Both the position numbers and the translations under genes were made by a program. Positions 52,693 to 63,926 of a DNA stretch of 64,000 nucleotides are shown piece after piece. This DNA is from Hansfordia pulvinata (taxonomy: Eukaryota; Ascomycota; Sordariomycetes; Xylariales), in NCBI GenBank assembly GCA_006538405.1, contig BJKQ01000007.1, forward strand, positions 744,001 to 808,000. Direction: 5' to 3'. The first letter of the stretch is position 1, and the number at the start of each line of letters is the position of its first letter. A model generated the notes under the pieces. It did not search any database and was not told the DNA's origin. It saw only the letters and a list, made by a program, of their open reading frames with translations.

Positions 52693-54979
52693 GTCGGCGT
52701 CCAGGATATGTGAATGTGGAAGGAGGCTGGACTGCAGAGGGGCGATCCGTGCACAAGGCGGTGCGAGAGTGGGCAACGCGGTCAGTGCCGGCGCCTCTGG
52801 CTATGGTTCGCACGCCGACGCGAGTTCGTGGACGAGGCAAGCGCAGCGCAGGCGCGTGCGTGGCGGTGGTCCAGAGACCAGCGGAGGGGGAGGTGTCCGC
52901 AGGAGGGGAAGGCCCAAAGACTCGGGCGCTGGACTGCAGGGATCGATTGCTGCAGGTAGCGAGTGCTGCAGATGGCGGGGTTCGTGTCGGGCGTCAATAG
53001 AGTCGTAGAGTCGTGCGAGGGTATTGGAGGGTGCAGACCTGCGGGACGTCGCGCAGTCGGGGAAGTGGGGGGGTGAGGCACGGGCGAGGGCGAGAGTAAA
53101 GAGTGAAGACAGAGGACGAGGAGGCGACCGCGATGGCGGTGGTGGTGGTGGCAGTGATGTGGATTGGTGGTGCGGTGGTGGTGGTGGTGCAGTGGGTGCT
53201 TATGGTGGTGGAGATGCGAGATGGGATAGCGCCCACACCGACTCGGTCTATGCGGGCGGACCAGACCCGATTAGTACTGCGCTGGGTCGGGCGGGCAGGA
53301 ACAAAGAGCAATGTCTGACGGGCGGCCGTTCTTTCTCTCGCTGGGGCGCCTTGTCCTCGAGGCTCACGACCTGTTCAATGTTCACTTGCAGAGTTGATGC
53401 TCAACGAGGTACGGCCTCGCCCGGGGATTGATCTGGCACTCGTGTTGTTAGGGCCACCATTTGTTTTCGTCCTTCTCCTCTGGCTGCCACCCGGCATTGA
53501 CCTCGCAGGCGTTTCCATCCATGATCATAACTAACAGGCAGGGGAGCTACCGGGACAGGGAGGGGTTCTGATGAGCGGCTCAATGCTCACGTCGCTGCTA
53601 CCCAGCTTTCGCTGAATGCTAGTCTACCTCGGCGGTACTCCCCTCCGACCTCTGCAGCGCAGCTCCCGGATGTCTTTCCAGTGTATTTTCCGTAGTGCCA
53701 TCCCTCTACTCGTACGGCACGCCAGGGACTGACACATGTGGATTCCGGCTATTTTGCGATAGACTACTCGTACGAGCTTTGGAATCCTGCCTCTGGCTTA
53801 GCTACACCTGCACGTTGTCTTTCAGGGCCATCTTCCGGGCCCTGGACGTTCTTGATGTACTGCCTTCTGGCACTCGAAAGCACCCTTCCTCGGCGTCGTA
53901 CGGGGAACCTTGGTCACTTCCTCGCTACCTCACCTGTTCTGATCTGGCTGGTTTACTCGCTGCCGCTTTCCGGCCGGACCGCGATCGTCAATCTGCCCTG
54001 TTTACTCGTACCCTTGGTAGATAAATGGGCAAGGCTTTCATTCATGCTATCGCTTGCGGTCGATAACGTAGACGCTACGAATCGGGACTGACAACACAAA
54101 TCTGCCAGGATCATCCCTCCATGCCTCGCCCCTAAAGCACCAACCTTGAAGCTATACTGTAGTGTTCTTTAAGTGACTGAGCATGCGGCGACTGAGAGGT
54201 CTCGACCGAGGACCCTGGAGCTGAACAGGAGACCAGTCTGCCCTGGCGTGCCTGCGCCTCCCTGGCCGTACCTGTCTTGGGTCTTCCTGACGTCTGTTGA
54301 GATTCCAGGCATTGTGTCTAGGTAAACCCTACGAGCTCCCGTTCATGATGCATTCCTCCTCTGTACGACGCGCGTTACTAACTGGTATTCGGGATGGGTC
54401 AGTGGAACGGTCGGCACTCGAACAGTAGCGCTGGTGATGGGACCGTAGGGACTTTACTCATACGCGTAAGCAGCTGTCGAGGCCCCACCATGCCCACCAC
54501 AGACAGCCCGTCCAACTGGCAACGGCCCCGGACGACGGGGCCAGCCTCATTAATGCTACACCCCCATTGTACCTGACATCCACGGATCCATGTGCCTTGC
54601 AGGCTTGGGCACCGTACCTCTTGGTACGAGTACGAGTGGTACGCCAAACAGCTCAAATCGTTTGGTAGATCTGCCCCGGCCGCCAGCGCACGCAGCTGGA
54701 GGCGTTGGGTGCCACACCATCCCCCACTTTGGATTGCTTCAACTTTTTGGAGGGGCAGCCGTGTCTGTCAGCCGCGCGAAACAGCCCTCTGCCCAGCCAC
54801 ACCTCGACCCTGCCCTGGCCGCTGACAGGACGAGACTGCTGACCACGGCACATTTTGGGAGCCTCGGTCGGACCGGACGACACATTGGATGTCTCTGTTG
54901 CCCTGACCACCCTCCCTAACCATTCCCTGACAACCGCCGCCCCCCCTTTTGCTTTGCGCTCTCAGAGCCCGGCCTCACC
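52693..54979. other. Divergent intergenic region
   Basis: About 2.3 kb between divergent genes. 52.7-53.3 kb is G-rich with GGTGGT repeats (about 53130-53210), on the promoter side of the minus-strand gene. 53.6-54.7 kb has several TACTCGTAC motifs (53703, 53763, 54004, 54622) and no supportable ORF. The last 100 bases are C-rich leader of the NatB gene. Confidence 0.5.
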
Positions 54980-55630
54980 ATGGCCACCTTCCGCCGCTTC
55001 CATCCCAACGACCTGGACCGCATCACAAAGTGCAACCTGGATCCCTTCACCGAGACGTACGATGTCAGCTTCTACTTGCAATACTATGCCAAATGGCCCT
55101 CGCTGTTCCAGGTCGCCGAGGATGACCGAGGCAACATCATAGGTTACAGTAAGCGGCCGCCCCCCCTCCAGCCGTCTGTCCGCCCGGGCCCATCCTCACC
55201 ACTGACCACCTCCCCCGCCCCCCAAGTCATGGGCAAGCTCGAGAGCTCGCCCGACTTCCTCAAGTACTCGGAGCACCACCTGCCGTGGCACGCGCACATC
55301 ACGGCGCTGACGGTGGCGCCCGAGGCCCGGCGGTCCGGCATCGGCACGATCCTGTCCGAGAAGCTCGAGGTCGCGGCCGAGGAGGGCGACGCGTGGTTCG
55401 TGGACCTGTTTGTGCGCAAGAGCAACGCCAAGGCCATCACCTTCTACGAGGGCATGGGCTACAGCGTCTTCCGCGTCGTCAAGGACTACTACGCCGAGGA
55501 CATCAACGACCCCTCCGCGCCCGGCGAGGACGCCTACGACATGCGCAAGCCCTGCCGCCGCGACGCCAAGCTGCAGCACCACCGCGCCGACGGCCGCAGG
55601 CACGAGGTCAGCCCCGAGAATGTCTTTTGA
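54980..55630 (+). CDS. naa20: NatB catalytic subunit Naa20 (Nat3), N-terminal acetyltransferase
   Basis: Catalytic subunit of NatB, which with Naa25/Mdm20 acetylates nascent proteins beginning Met-Asp, Met-Glu, Met-Asn or Met-Gln at the ribosome. Exons 54980..55148 and 55227..55630 give 190 aa. The 78-bp intron (GTAAGC...CCAAG) is a multiple of three and stop-free, so the unspliced frame is also open. The GNAT fold is clear: MATFRRFHPNDLDRITKCNL and the typical NLDPFTETY start, GYIMGKLES across the junction, HITALTVAPEARRSGIGTIL with the acetyl-CoA loop R91-x-x-G94-x-G96, then FVDLFVRKSNAKAITFYEGM and YYAEDINDPSAPGEDAYDMR near the end. Length and motifs match the family well. Confidence 0.96.
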   Translation: MATFRRFHPNDLDRITKCNLDPFTETYDVSFYLQYYAKWPSLFQVAEDDRGNIIGYSKRPPPLQPSVRPGPSSPLTTSPAPQVMGKLESSPDFLKYSEHHLPWHAHITALTVAPEARRSGIGTILSEKLEVAAEEGDAWFVDLFVRKSNAKAITFYEGMGYSVFRVVKDYYAEDINDPSAPGEDAYDMRKPCRRDAKLQHHRADGRRHEVSPENVF

Positions 55631-58018
55631 GCGGCCTGGCCACGTGCGCCGCGGAGGAAGGCCGGAGTCCACTGCGGGAGAAAATCGGGCGTCAAGGTGC
55701 ATACGGCGACTCGTGGCCTTGTCAAAATGGGTTCGTGCGATAGTGCTACAAGGGAACGCCACAGGTCAAAACCCCGATGTGGCGACTGCGTGTGGCCTCG
55801 CATATGCCCCTCGATGTCTTTACGGATGCTGCTTCTGGCTTCCGGGCCACTGAAAGAAGGACGCGATGGCCCAGCGGCTCCAGCAGTCAGTGGCGGTGCT
55901 GGCGGTGCACTTGGCTTGCGGATGGTGAGCAGCTGTCCCACGTACGGCAGAGGGGCTTGAAGCTTGCTTCCCCAAATGATGCCCGGCCCAGAACTCGGGG
56001 TATCTCCTGCAAATGTCTCGCTGAGAGAACCCCAAGGGTACTCGTACTGTGGCCTCTTGTCTCAGTTCAGGAAGTGCTGGGCCGATGATCTGCGTCGGAA
56101 TGGCACAGGGTGAATGCGGCCCGCGACTCGGATTTACGCTGCGCTTCACAAGGCACGCAGGGTCGTAAGCCATGATCATTTCAAAGTTAAAAGCTTGATA
56201 ATTGGACAAGAAGATTCCATCTCATGTTCGGCCATCAATTGAGTACCCAGAGCCAGATTGGTGAGCAACGCACAGCACAAACGTGCAGGAGGGTTCGCTC
56301 TCGCAACCCCTCCAGGATTGAGGCACGGGCTGTTGGTGATCCACCTTCAGGCCTGATTGAGGCACGGGCTGTTGGTGATCCACCTTCAGGCCTGTCTGAG
56401 TCCCCTGGCTCGGGGTTGCGGAGCTACGGAGCTGCCCTTAGGTGCCCCTGGCTCAGGTCTTCTCCAGCGAGCTTCAGGGGCAACGCGTGACGTCACTAGC
56501 GAGGCCCAGCCTGATACGGACACCGGCACTCATCAAGGTGGCCCCAGCATCGAGGCCCAACCAATCTGTCCTCTGGTCCTGCAGAGACCTACCGCCCTTT
56601 TAAGTCGTTCACGGGCTTCAGTAGGAAGACGTGAAGACAGTATGACTTGGAAATTGGTCTTTGGGCCCAAGTGTGCGTCTCGAGACCTGGATGCAAGGCC
56701 CAGACTCCAGGTGGTCTAGGGAATTGCGAGATGCAGTGGGAGACGCCGAGTTTCCCCGCAAACCGGCTGCAGCTACGGGGCGGCTTGCAACTCAGGTACT
56801 CGGTTCTTATTGCTTTCCCTGAGTCACGCCCTTGTAGAAGTACAGGTACCGCTAAGCAGCCCCTTGCAGTGCCTTCGCTGAGCCCCGTCCCCCCGATCAC
56901 CCCGGATTTCGGCCTCATCGAGCTGGGCAGCTTCCAGGCTTGGTCAGATCGACTCCACAGCCAACACCACCACCACCTCCTCACGCTCCTCCTCCTCCTC
57001 TGACCTTCTCCCCTCCCCTCCCAGGCCCGGTCCGCCTGTGGTGTAGCACTGGATCTAGCATAGGCCACGAGTTCGACATGCACGAGTCGCGCAGCTCCAG
57101 CAGGCGAGGCTTGGGTCCGGGGCAAGGCACCGCCGTCTCATTGGCGCAGGGCTTGCCGTCGCCGGAGCCACGGATGCGCAGGGGGGCCGGCGCATGACCT
57201 TGTTCGCGCGGCGTGCACGAGCCTGCGTCAGCTCGGCCCATGGCGGGGATTGCCATTGACGGCGGGCAGCATTCCCGGGGGAGCTGGGCGAGGATGGCCT
57301 TTGTCGGTACGGGACGCTGGTCGTGAGGTACGAGTAGAAGGGCAACTTGCATGCACCTGCGGTCTCCAGTACGCAAAAACGCTGACGATACCGAGGCTGG
57401 CGCGAGCCGGCCACGCAGAGACCAAGTACCGCAGAGGTAGCGCACGTTCCTGGGTGAGGCCGTCCGGTGTCGTCACGGCCGCCAGTCCGCCACCGCTTCG
57501 TCCCCACGTCCCCGTCCTCGTCTTGGTCCTGCGCGCATCCTTCCCCAGATCAGACCTCTACTTCACTGGGCCCGACCCGTCCGACTCGTTGACAGCCCTT
57601 CCAAGTGGAACGCCAACGTCAGTCGCCCAGCTCAGCTCCCTCACCTACCTCCGTGCTCGACTCACTTAACCCGCGTCTGCCCCCTCGGCCGTCCTGCCCG
57701 CTGCCCTCCACCTCTCTCCTCCCGCTTCTCCCCACCCACCCGCACCAGGCGTCCCCTTCTCACGACACCTTCACTCTCTCTCGCACGGTTCGGCCGCCCA
57801 TCCGCCCACTCGACCTCGGCCCAAGCATCCATCAGCTTGGCCGCCCCGCCCCATAGCTCGGCCGTCAGCTTCGCCTCCGACACGGCCCCGTCCACCCCGC
57901 CAGGATCCTCAATGCATCATCCCTAGACACTCCGTCCTCCCGAGTATTTCTTACGCCGCATTTTTTTGATGATTCAGGCCCTTAATCCAGCTGCTGCTTA
58001 AGCATCCCGCCCGCAAAA
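55631..58018. other. Intergenic, no gene seen
   Basis: About 2.4 kb with a 39-bp tandem repeat (56317-56394). The last 500 bases are C/T-rich and probably promoter and leader of the glutaminase gene. No supportable ORF. Confidence 0.5.
56317..56394. repeat. Perfect 39-bp tandem duplication
   Basis: Two identical 39-bp copies (56317-56355 and 56356-56394) start with ATTGAGGCACGGGCTGTTGG. The period is 13 codons and the plus strand stays open, repeating EARAVGDPPSGLI, but the host ORF looks like chance. Confidence 0.95.
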
Positions 58019-60466
58019 ATGAGACTTCAGATCTGGCCCGTCATCGCGGCCCTGACAGCTGTCGCTGTCAAGGCGTCGACGTTGACCCCCTCCGTCCTGC
58101 CCCTCGTTGTCCGCAACCCGTACCTGAGCTTCTGGATGTTCCGCGCCCGCGAGAACCCCTGGGAGAACTGGCCCATGTTCTGGACCGGCAGCAGCGTCGG
58201 CTTCGCCATCATGGCCCACGTCCCCGACACCAACAGCGTCTACCCGCTGCTGGGCCGTTCCCAGGACTTCATCGCCCGCTCCTCGCCCAACTACCAGGTC
58301 AATTTCCCCGAGTACCACGGCGCCACCTTCGACGCGTCCACGACCAATCTCACTTTCGCTATCAGGGACACCGACATCAAGATAACTCTTTCCTTCCTGT
58401 CCCCCATCACTCCCACTTCGACGTTCCGCCAGTCTTTGCCCGCAGCGTACATGACCGCCCACGTCGAGGGGTCCTCCGATGTCAGCTTATACCTCGACAT
58501 CAACGGCGAGTGGGTCAGCGGCAACCGCAACAATCGCATTGCCTGGAACTTTGGCACCACCGATGCCAGGAGGCACTCCGGCACGCAGCTCAAGACCTGG
58601 AGTATTAGTCGCCAGAACCAGCAGCTGCTGACCGAATTCGCCGACCACGCCGAGTGGGGTACCCTTCACATCAGCGCTCCCTCCCACGTCGACCACCAGT
58701 CTGGCGAATGCCACCAGATTCGTCGCCTGTTTGCTCGCGACGGCGCGCTCAATAACAAGAACGACAATGGCCCACGCGGAATTTTCGAGCAAGAGCCCGT
58801 TTTTGCCTTTTCCAAGAAGTTTGCGCTCAGCAAGTCGGCGAACTCGACCTCCGCTGCTAGCGACAGCGTCACCTTCACCTTTGCCCTGACCCAGGACCCC
58901 GTGGTCCAATTCGCCTCGGCCCGAGGGCTCACGCAGATGCGCCCACTGTGGGCCTCGTACTTCTACAACACCGAGGACCTCTTGCAGTACCACTATGACG
59001 ATTTCGAGACTGCGCGCCACCTGGCAGCGGACTACTCCAAGCAGCTCGCCAAGGATGCGTTTGCTTCCGGGTCGCAGGACTACCAAGACATTGTCGCCTT
59101 GTCAGCCCGCCAGGTGCTCGGCGCCACGCAGTTTTCCGGCACGCCGTCGAGCCCTGTGCTCTTCCTCAAGGAGATCTCCTCCAACGGCAACTTCCAGACC
59201 GTCGACGTCATTTTCCCGGCTTTCCCGTTCTTCCTCTACACCAACCCGCAATGGCTGGTCTACTTGCTGGAACCGCTCCTGGAGCACCAGATGAGCGGCC
59301 AGTACCCCAACGACTACAGCATGCACGATCTCGGCACGCACTTCCCCAACGCCACTGGCCATCCGGATGGCTTGGACGAGTACATGCCCGTCGAGGAGTG
59401 CGGCGACATGTTGATCATGGGTCTCGCGTTAGCTAATGCCTTGCGGCACGACACCAAGCCTGCTTTCGCCAAGGAGGCGCCTCCGTCTGCTGTCATGCTG
59501 CGAGCGGGCCCTGAGGACAAGCCAGCATCTGTCGATGCGTTTGGAATGGACAGGGCTTTTGAGGAGATCGGCACGACCGGCAAGGACGAAGCCGTTGCAT
59601 GGCTATCGAGGTCGTACAAGCTGTGGAAGCAATGGACTGGCTACCTTATCCGGGAGTCGTTGATCCCTGCTGAGCAACTGTGCACCGATGACTTCGCGGG
59701 CCCCTTGCCTAACCAGACCAACCTGGCGCTCAAGGGCATTGTGGGTATCAAGGCCATGAGCGAGCTTGCCGACCTGGCTGGCGAGACTCACGAGGCCTCG
59801 TACTACAGCGAGCTTGCCGACGAGTACATTGAGAAGTGGGAGGGCTTCGGCCTGTCGAGCGACAGGTCTCACGCCAAGCTTAGCTACACCTGGCGCGGGT
59901 CCTGGACGACGCTGTACAACCTGTACGCGGATGCGCTGCTTTGCTTCCACCTGCCCGAGAAGTCCAAGTCCAAGTCCTCTTTTATCCCCGACGGTATTTA
60001 CAAGATGCAGAGCGACTGGTACTACTCTGTCGTCCAGAAGTACGGGCTGCCGATGGACAGCCGCCACCTGTACACCAAGAGCGACTGGGAGTTTTTCGCT
60101 GCGGCCGTGACCAGCAAGAAGACGCGCACCGAGATCTTGCAGCATGTAGCTGCTTGGGTCAACGAAACCAGTACTGGTAAGAAGATCTGCCCGAGCCGCA
60201 TATGATTATGACTGACCCCCATTCCAGATCGTCCCATGACGGACTTGTACGAGACGGAGGGCACTGGAGGGTTCCCTGGTCCGCACTTCATGGCTCGTCC
60301 CGTGGTGGGAGGCCACTTTGCTTTCCTGGCGCTCGAGAGAGCCTGTGGAGGCAAGGCGGTGGATGGGTTGAAGTTCCTCGACGAGGCTGAGACGCGTACC
60401 GTTGACGTTCAGCAGGCGTTGCTGGCGGACCTCCTCGAGGATGAGGCTGAAATGGGTGATCTCTAA
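58019..60466 (+). CDS. gtaA: Secreted glutaminase A-type protein (DUF4965/DUF5127/DUF1793)
   Basis: Extracellular protein of the fungal glutaminase A family; the characterised member hydrolyses L-glutamine to glutamate and ammonia. Exons 58019..60176 and 60228..60466, joined over a 51-bp GT-AG intron (GTAAGA, TGACT branch-like site, TTCCAG), give 798 aa. Residues 1-20 are a signal peptide (MRLQIWPVIAALTAVAVKAS). The family start PSVLPLVVRNPYLSFWMF follows. Other typical pieces are FTFALTQDPVVQFASARGLT, WASYFYNTEDLLQYHYDDFE, YSMHDLGTHFPNATGHPDG with EYMPVEECGDMLIMGLA, CTDDFAGPLPNQTNLALKGI, and in the last exon DLYETEGTGGFPGPHFMARP plus VVGGHF. Several NxT/S sites suggest glycosylation. It is somewhat longer than some described members. 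No defect seen. Confidence 0.93.
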
Positions 60467-61557
60467 GGACAGAGCGTCCCCGCTTTTGGATACAGGACCT
60501 GCTTGTTCTGTTCAGGGTAGAGGGATTGATTCCGACCTTGATGATATGACGCATGCGCAGAGCAACGTCTGTGTTCTGTCAGCAGTACGTAGGCTATCCA
60601 GCAGTGGCAACGAAACGATCCGCGGAGATGACATGTCAGTATCCTTTGATGTGATTGAGTCGTGAGGGAGCACGCTTTTCCATTCTCTCAAACTTCTTGA
60701 TGCATCTCATTTCTTTCCACCGTGGTTTCATCAGCCGTGGCCAACGCCGTGGTGCCTTCCGCTGTCAGCAAGGCGCCCTCTCACAATGCGTGAATCCCTT
60801 CGATGTGTACCTACCTAACCAGTGGATCTAGGCTTTGTAGAAGTGGCCGCTGCCCGCCTTCAGCCTGCCACTCGCACAATCTCAAGGGTAGCACGGGACG
60901 CTTGCGAGGGTTTGTACAGTATTCGTTTCTACGACTGGGATGTACCAGAATGGGGAGCAAGTCCTCGATGCTGATACACGTCTTGGGAAAGTAGACTTGT
61001 CAAGACTTGGGCCAACTCAGCAGAGGGTAAACAGGTGGTGTTTCGCCGTTTGGTAGTCTCTCTTCCCCTTGTGTGAAACTCGAAAGCGTGTGTACAATCA
61101 GGCTGGAAGGGTGGTTCTAAGACGTGGTTTGCCTCCCGGGCGATCCGGTTTGTTCGAGTGAGTGGCAGCTGATCCGTGTCCAGTCGAGTCCATCACACCA
61201 ACCTCCTGGGCCGTCTGCCTCCGGGCATGCAACCCTCGCATCAGGCGCATGGGTGGCATCTACCGGTCCGACATATCCATCACTTTCAACAAACGACGAC
61301 AGGCGCAGGTGCTTATCCGCGCATACATCCAATCCTATAACACACTTGCACATGGACCCACACGTTATGCAGGCAACACATTCGGGCAAGCAGGCTGTGT
61401 TTTTTTTTTTTTCTGGCAAACTGACAATCTGTCGTGTCGCGGACGCCCAGGGCTCTCCGGACAGAGACCCATGACGCCACATCGTGTTTGTCGAGCCGTT
61501 GCTTCACAGGCCAGGATAAGACTTGAAAACCCGGCAAGTGATAAGACCGTGCTTGAA
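60467..61557. other. Intergenic, no gene seen
   Basis: About 1.1 kb downstream of the glutaminase gene, with a T-run at about 61401-61413 and no supportable ORF. Confidence 0.5.
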
Positions 61558-61681
61558 GGGGTCCCAGGTCTATAAAAGCTCGTCGCGATGCTCCCCTTGT
61601 GCCTTTTTAAATTACCTCCCTCTCATCTCGCTTTTCTGACATTTACCTTCTCCTTCGATATTATTCTCTTGACCGCAGCGA
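61558..61681 (+). promoter_or_regulatory. TATA-containing leader, copy 1
   Basis: GGGGTCCCA (61558), then TATAAAAG (61571-61578), a CTCTCATCTCGCT-like pyrimidine stretch and CCGCAGCGA (61673-61681). The same order and almost the same spacing are seen at 63351-63479, so this is one of two related promoter or leader copies. Confidence 0.6.
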
Positions 61682-61805
61682 GTCATGCTCAGTCAACCCG
61701 TGCTCGCAAGCCCCGACAACCCTTCGCTGATACAAAAAGTCAAAACGCCCGAGCATCCACCGACCAAAGTATATTATTATCCTTGTGTGCCCCGCAGGCT
61801 TGATC

Positions 61806-62285
61806 ATGTACCACCAGACAGTCACCGCCGCATCCCCCTCGTTGGTCGTTGCGCAACAGCCACCGTCTCCTCCGCGAGAGGCGCGCGGCGACTCGCAGGG
61901 AGCCAGTGGCGAGGGTCACCCGCCCGTCGTAGCCAGGAGCGGTCGCGGTGTCTCCTCGGACGAGAAGGCCGTGGAAGCATGGAGGGAAAGACAGGCGAAA
62001 CGCCAAAGGGAGCGAATCGAATAATCTACTCGACGCGAGGCCGAGGCTACGGTGAAGGAGGATGAAGCCAGACGGCAACGGGGACCGCCTGAGCTGAGCC
62101 CCAAAGCAAGGCGCGAGGCTGCCCGAGCGCGGGTGAGATTGTTTATGCTAGATCCGGACAATTGGAGTCGGGCTACTCGAATGAGGGCGAGAGTTTCGCG
62201 GGCTATCCGAGAAAGGAGGGAGAGGAGGGCCGTGGAGAAGCAGTTCAGTATGATGCGACTTACCGACAGACCTACGCCAACTTGA
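61806..62285 (+). pseudogene. Small charged-protein gene interrupted by TAA (paralogue-type locus 1)
   Basis: One frame runs from ATG 61806 to the stop ending 62285, apart from TAA at 62022-62024. Before the stop it reads PSLVVAQQPPSPPREARGDS and AWRERQAKRQRERIE. After it the frame continues as a strongly basic, helical region (RREAARARVRLFMLDPDNW, IRERRERRAVEKQFSMM). The continuity of composition across the stop suggests a lesion (for example CAA to TAA), though a short two-ORF structure or an unseen intron is possible. An upstream ATG at 61685 in another frame could be a first exon. No family recognised. Confidence 0.35.
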
Positions 62286-63350
62286 GCAATAGCAAAGTGC
62301 TTTTCTCTTGTGGCCCTGGCTCTGACCCTAGCCCTGACCCTTGATTCGTGAGCCGCCTCACATAGTCGTGGCCGGATAACCTGCCACCGCGCCCGTTGCG
62401 CGTCAAGGATATCACGCTGTAATTCCCCGGTCGAGTTCTTCCTTTTCCGAGGCAGCCTCCGCCAGCGACTATGATGGGCCACCAGCGGAAGCTGTCTGTT
62501 AATCTTAAGGCGTTAAGAGCGCTCGCTGCCATAAGCGACCACACACGACGGCTTGAGATACGTGGTTAGATGAGTTATTAACAGTTGACGAAGGGCCCGG
62601 GGCGAGCAAGACTGCAGCGCGTGCCCGGCTTGGTCACCTCGAGGCCCTCTTGGTCCCGGCTTGCTCGGAATTATCTTCTTCTCCCACACCACTCTGCTAT
62701 TCCACTTATCCGCAGCCATGTTCCATCTTTTTTATATGATAGGGCTATCTTTGACTTGAGGCACCACACGCTCACGTTCTTAAATCGTTGCGCGGGCGGA
62801 AGGAGGGTTGAGGTTGCGACCACTCGCGGGAAGCCAGCCAGGGCTCTGACATCATCAAGCGGCACGTCGACGGACAGAGAGAGAGGGAGGGGGAGAGGGA
62901 GAGTCGGCTCTCTCATCGGTACTGTGCGACCCATGGCTGGGAATGGCGTTCGAGGTGGCCCTGGGAAGCGGGCTGCAGCAATTTTACTCGCACGGATTGC
63001 TCTAGTCGTTCGGTTTGTCTTGCGGGATACTGTATACGAGCAGTTGGGAACAGCGTTAGTCACAATCTACAAACCGGAGACGATGCCATCAATGATGAAG
63101 GTGTGAAAGGCCCGTGGCACGCCATCGTGTTTGTCTCTTGCTTGCGATTCTCAGCTCGACTCCCACGATGTATTTACAGACATAACATAATACTCACAGC
63201 AACAAACCAGACCCTTGCAGGTCGTTTGCAGTCTGCCTACCAACTGTTCCGGAAAGATGACTCCACTGGTTGGATAGAAGAGCAAGTTGGTTCCTTACAG
63301 GCCGAGACCACACTTGGAGACGCGGCGGGTAACAAGGCTCCGCGCTTAGA
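62286..63350. other. Intergenic, no gene seen
   Basis: About 1.1 kb. A GA-rich patch (about 62876-62905) and chance frames only. Confidence 0.45.
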
Positions 63351-63479
63351 GGGGTCCCAAGTCTATATAAGCTCATTGAAATGCCCTTCTTATAAAAGCT
63401 CATCTAGAACGTCTCTCTCTCATTTCTCGCTCCTTAACCACCGACTTTCCCGCCGATATCACCCTCGTAACCGCAGCGA
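63351..63479 (+). promoter_or_regulatory. TATA-containing leader, copy 2
   Basis: GGGGTCCCA (63351), TATATAAG (63364-63371), a second TATAAAAG (63391-63398), CTCTCATTTCTCGCT and CCGCAGCGA (63471-63479). GGGGTCCCA to TATA is 13 bases here and in copy 1. It precedes the ORF at 63525. Confidence 0.6.
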
Positions 63480-63524
63480 ATCTGTTCCCGTCAAGCCTTG
63501 CATACACGCCCGCAGCCCTTCGAC

Positions 63525-63926
63525 ATGGCGGAATCCAACGCCCGAGCTTCCCACGGTCAAAGTCCAGACATGCTCGATCCACCGTCTCTACAAGAGATCC
63601 CACCTCTTCCCAGGACAGTGTCTCTGCAGCAGCACCGGCTACTGGAGCTGCTCGAATCACTCTCTCCGCAAGAGGTTCAAGTGACTGCCGACGAAAAGGT
63701 TATGGAAGAGCCCGAAAAAGTGCGCAGGGAACTGAGACTGTCCAAAAAAGAGGTCGCCACCAGTTTCGAGCAAATGGTTTCGCGAGACCAACCAGGCGCC
63801 CTCGAGGGTAAGAGTCCGCAGGAGCGATCAGCAATGGTGAAGCCAGAGGCTGAACCAGGGTTGCGGAAAGTGCTCGACATATTCAATGTCAGAGATGAAC
63901 TCACCGCGCGAAGCGGAGCATGTTAG
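63525..63926 (+). CDS. Small hypothetical protein, 133 aa, coiled-coil-like
   Basis: Single-exon frame from ATG 63525 (context CGACATGGCG), 46 bases past the shared CCGCAGCGA. It reads MAESNARASHGQSPDMLDPP, then LQQHRLLELLESLSPQEVQV, then a Glu/Lys-rich helical stretch (EKVRRELRLSKKEVATSFEQ) and ends RDELTARSGAC-stop. There is no signal peptide or membrane segment. I recognise no family. The believable promoter and clean frame argue for a real gene. The last coding bases are followed by a G-run; a further exon beyond the window cannot be excluded. Confidence 0.5.
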   Translation: MAESNARASHGQSPDMLDPPSLQEIPPLPRTVSLQQHRLLELLESLSPQEVQVTADEKVMEEPEKVRRELRLSKKEVATSFEQMVSRDQPGALEGKSPQERSAMVKPEAEPGLRKVLDIFNVRDELTARSGAC

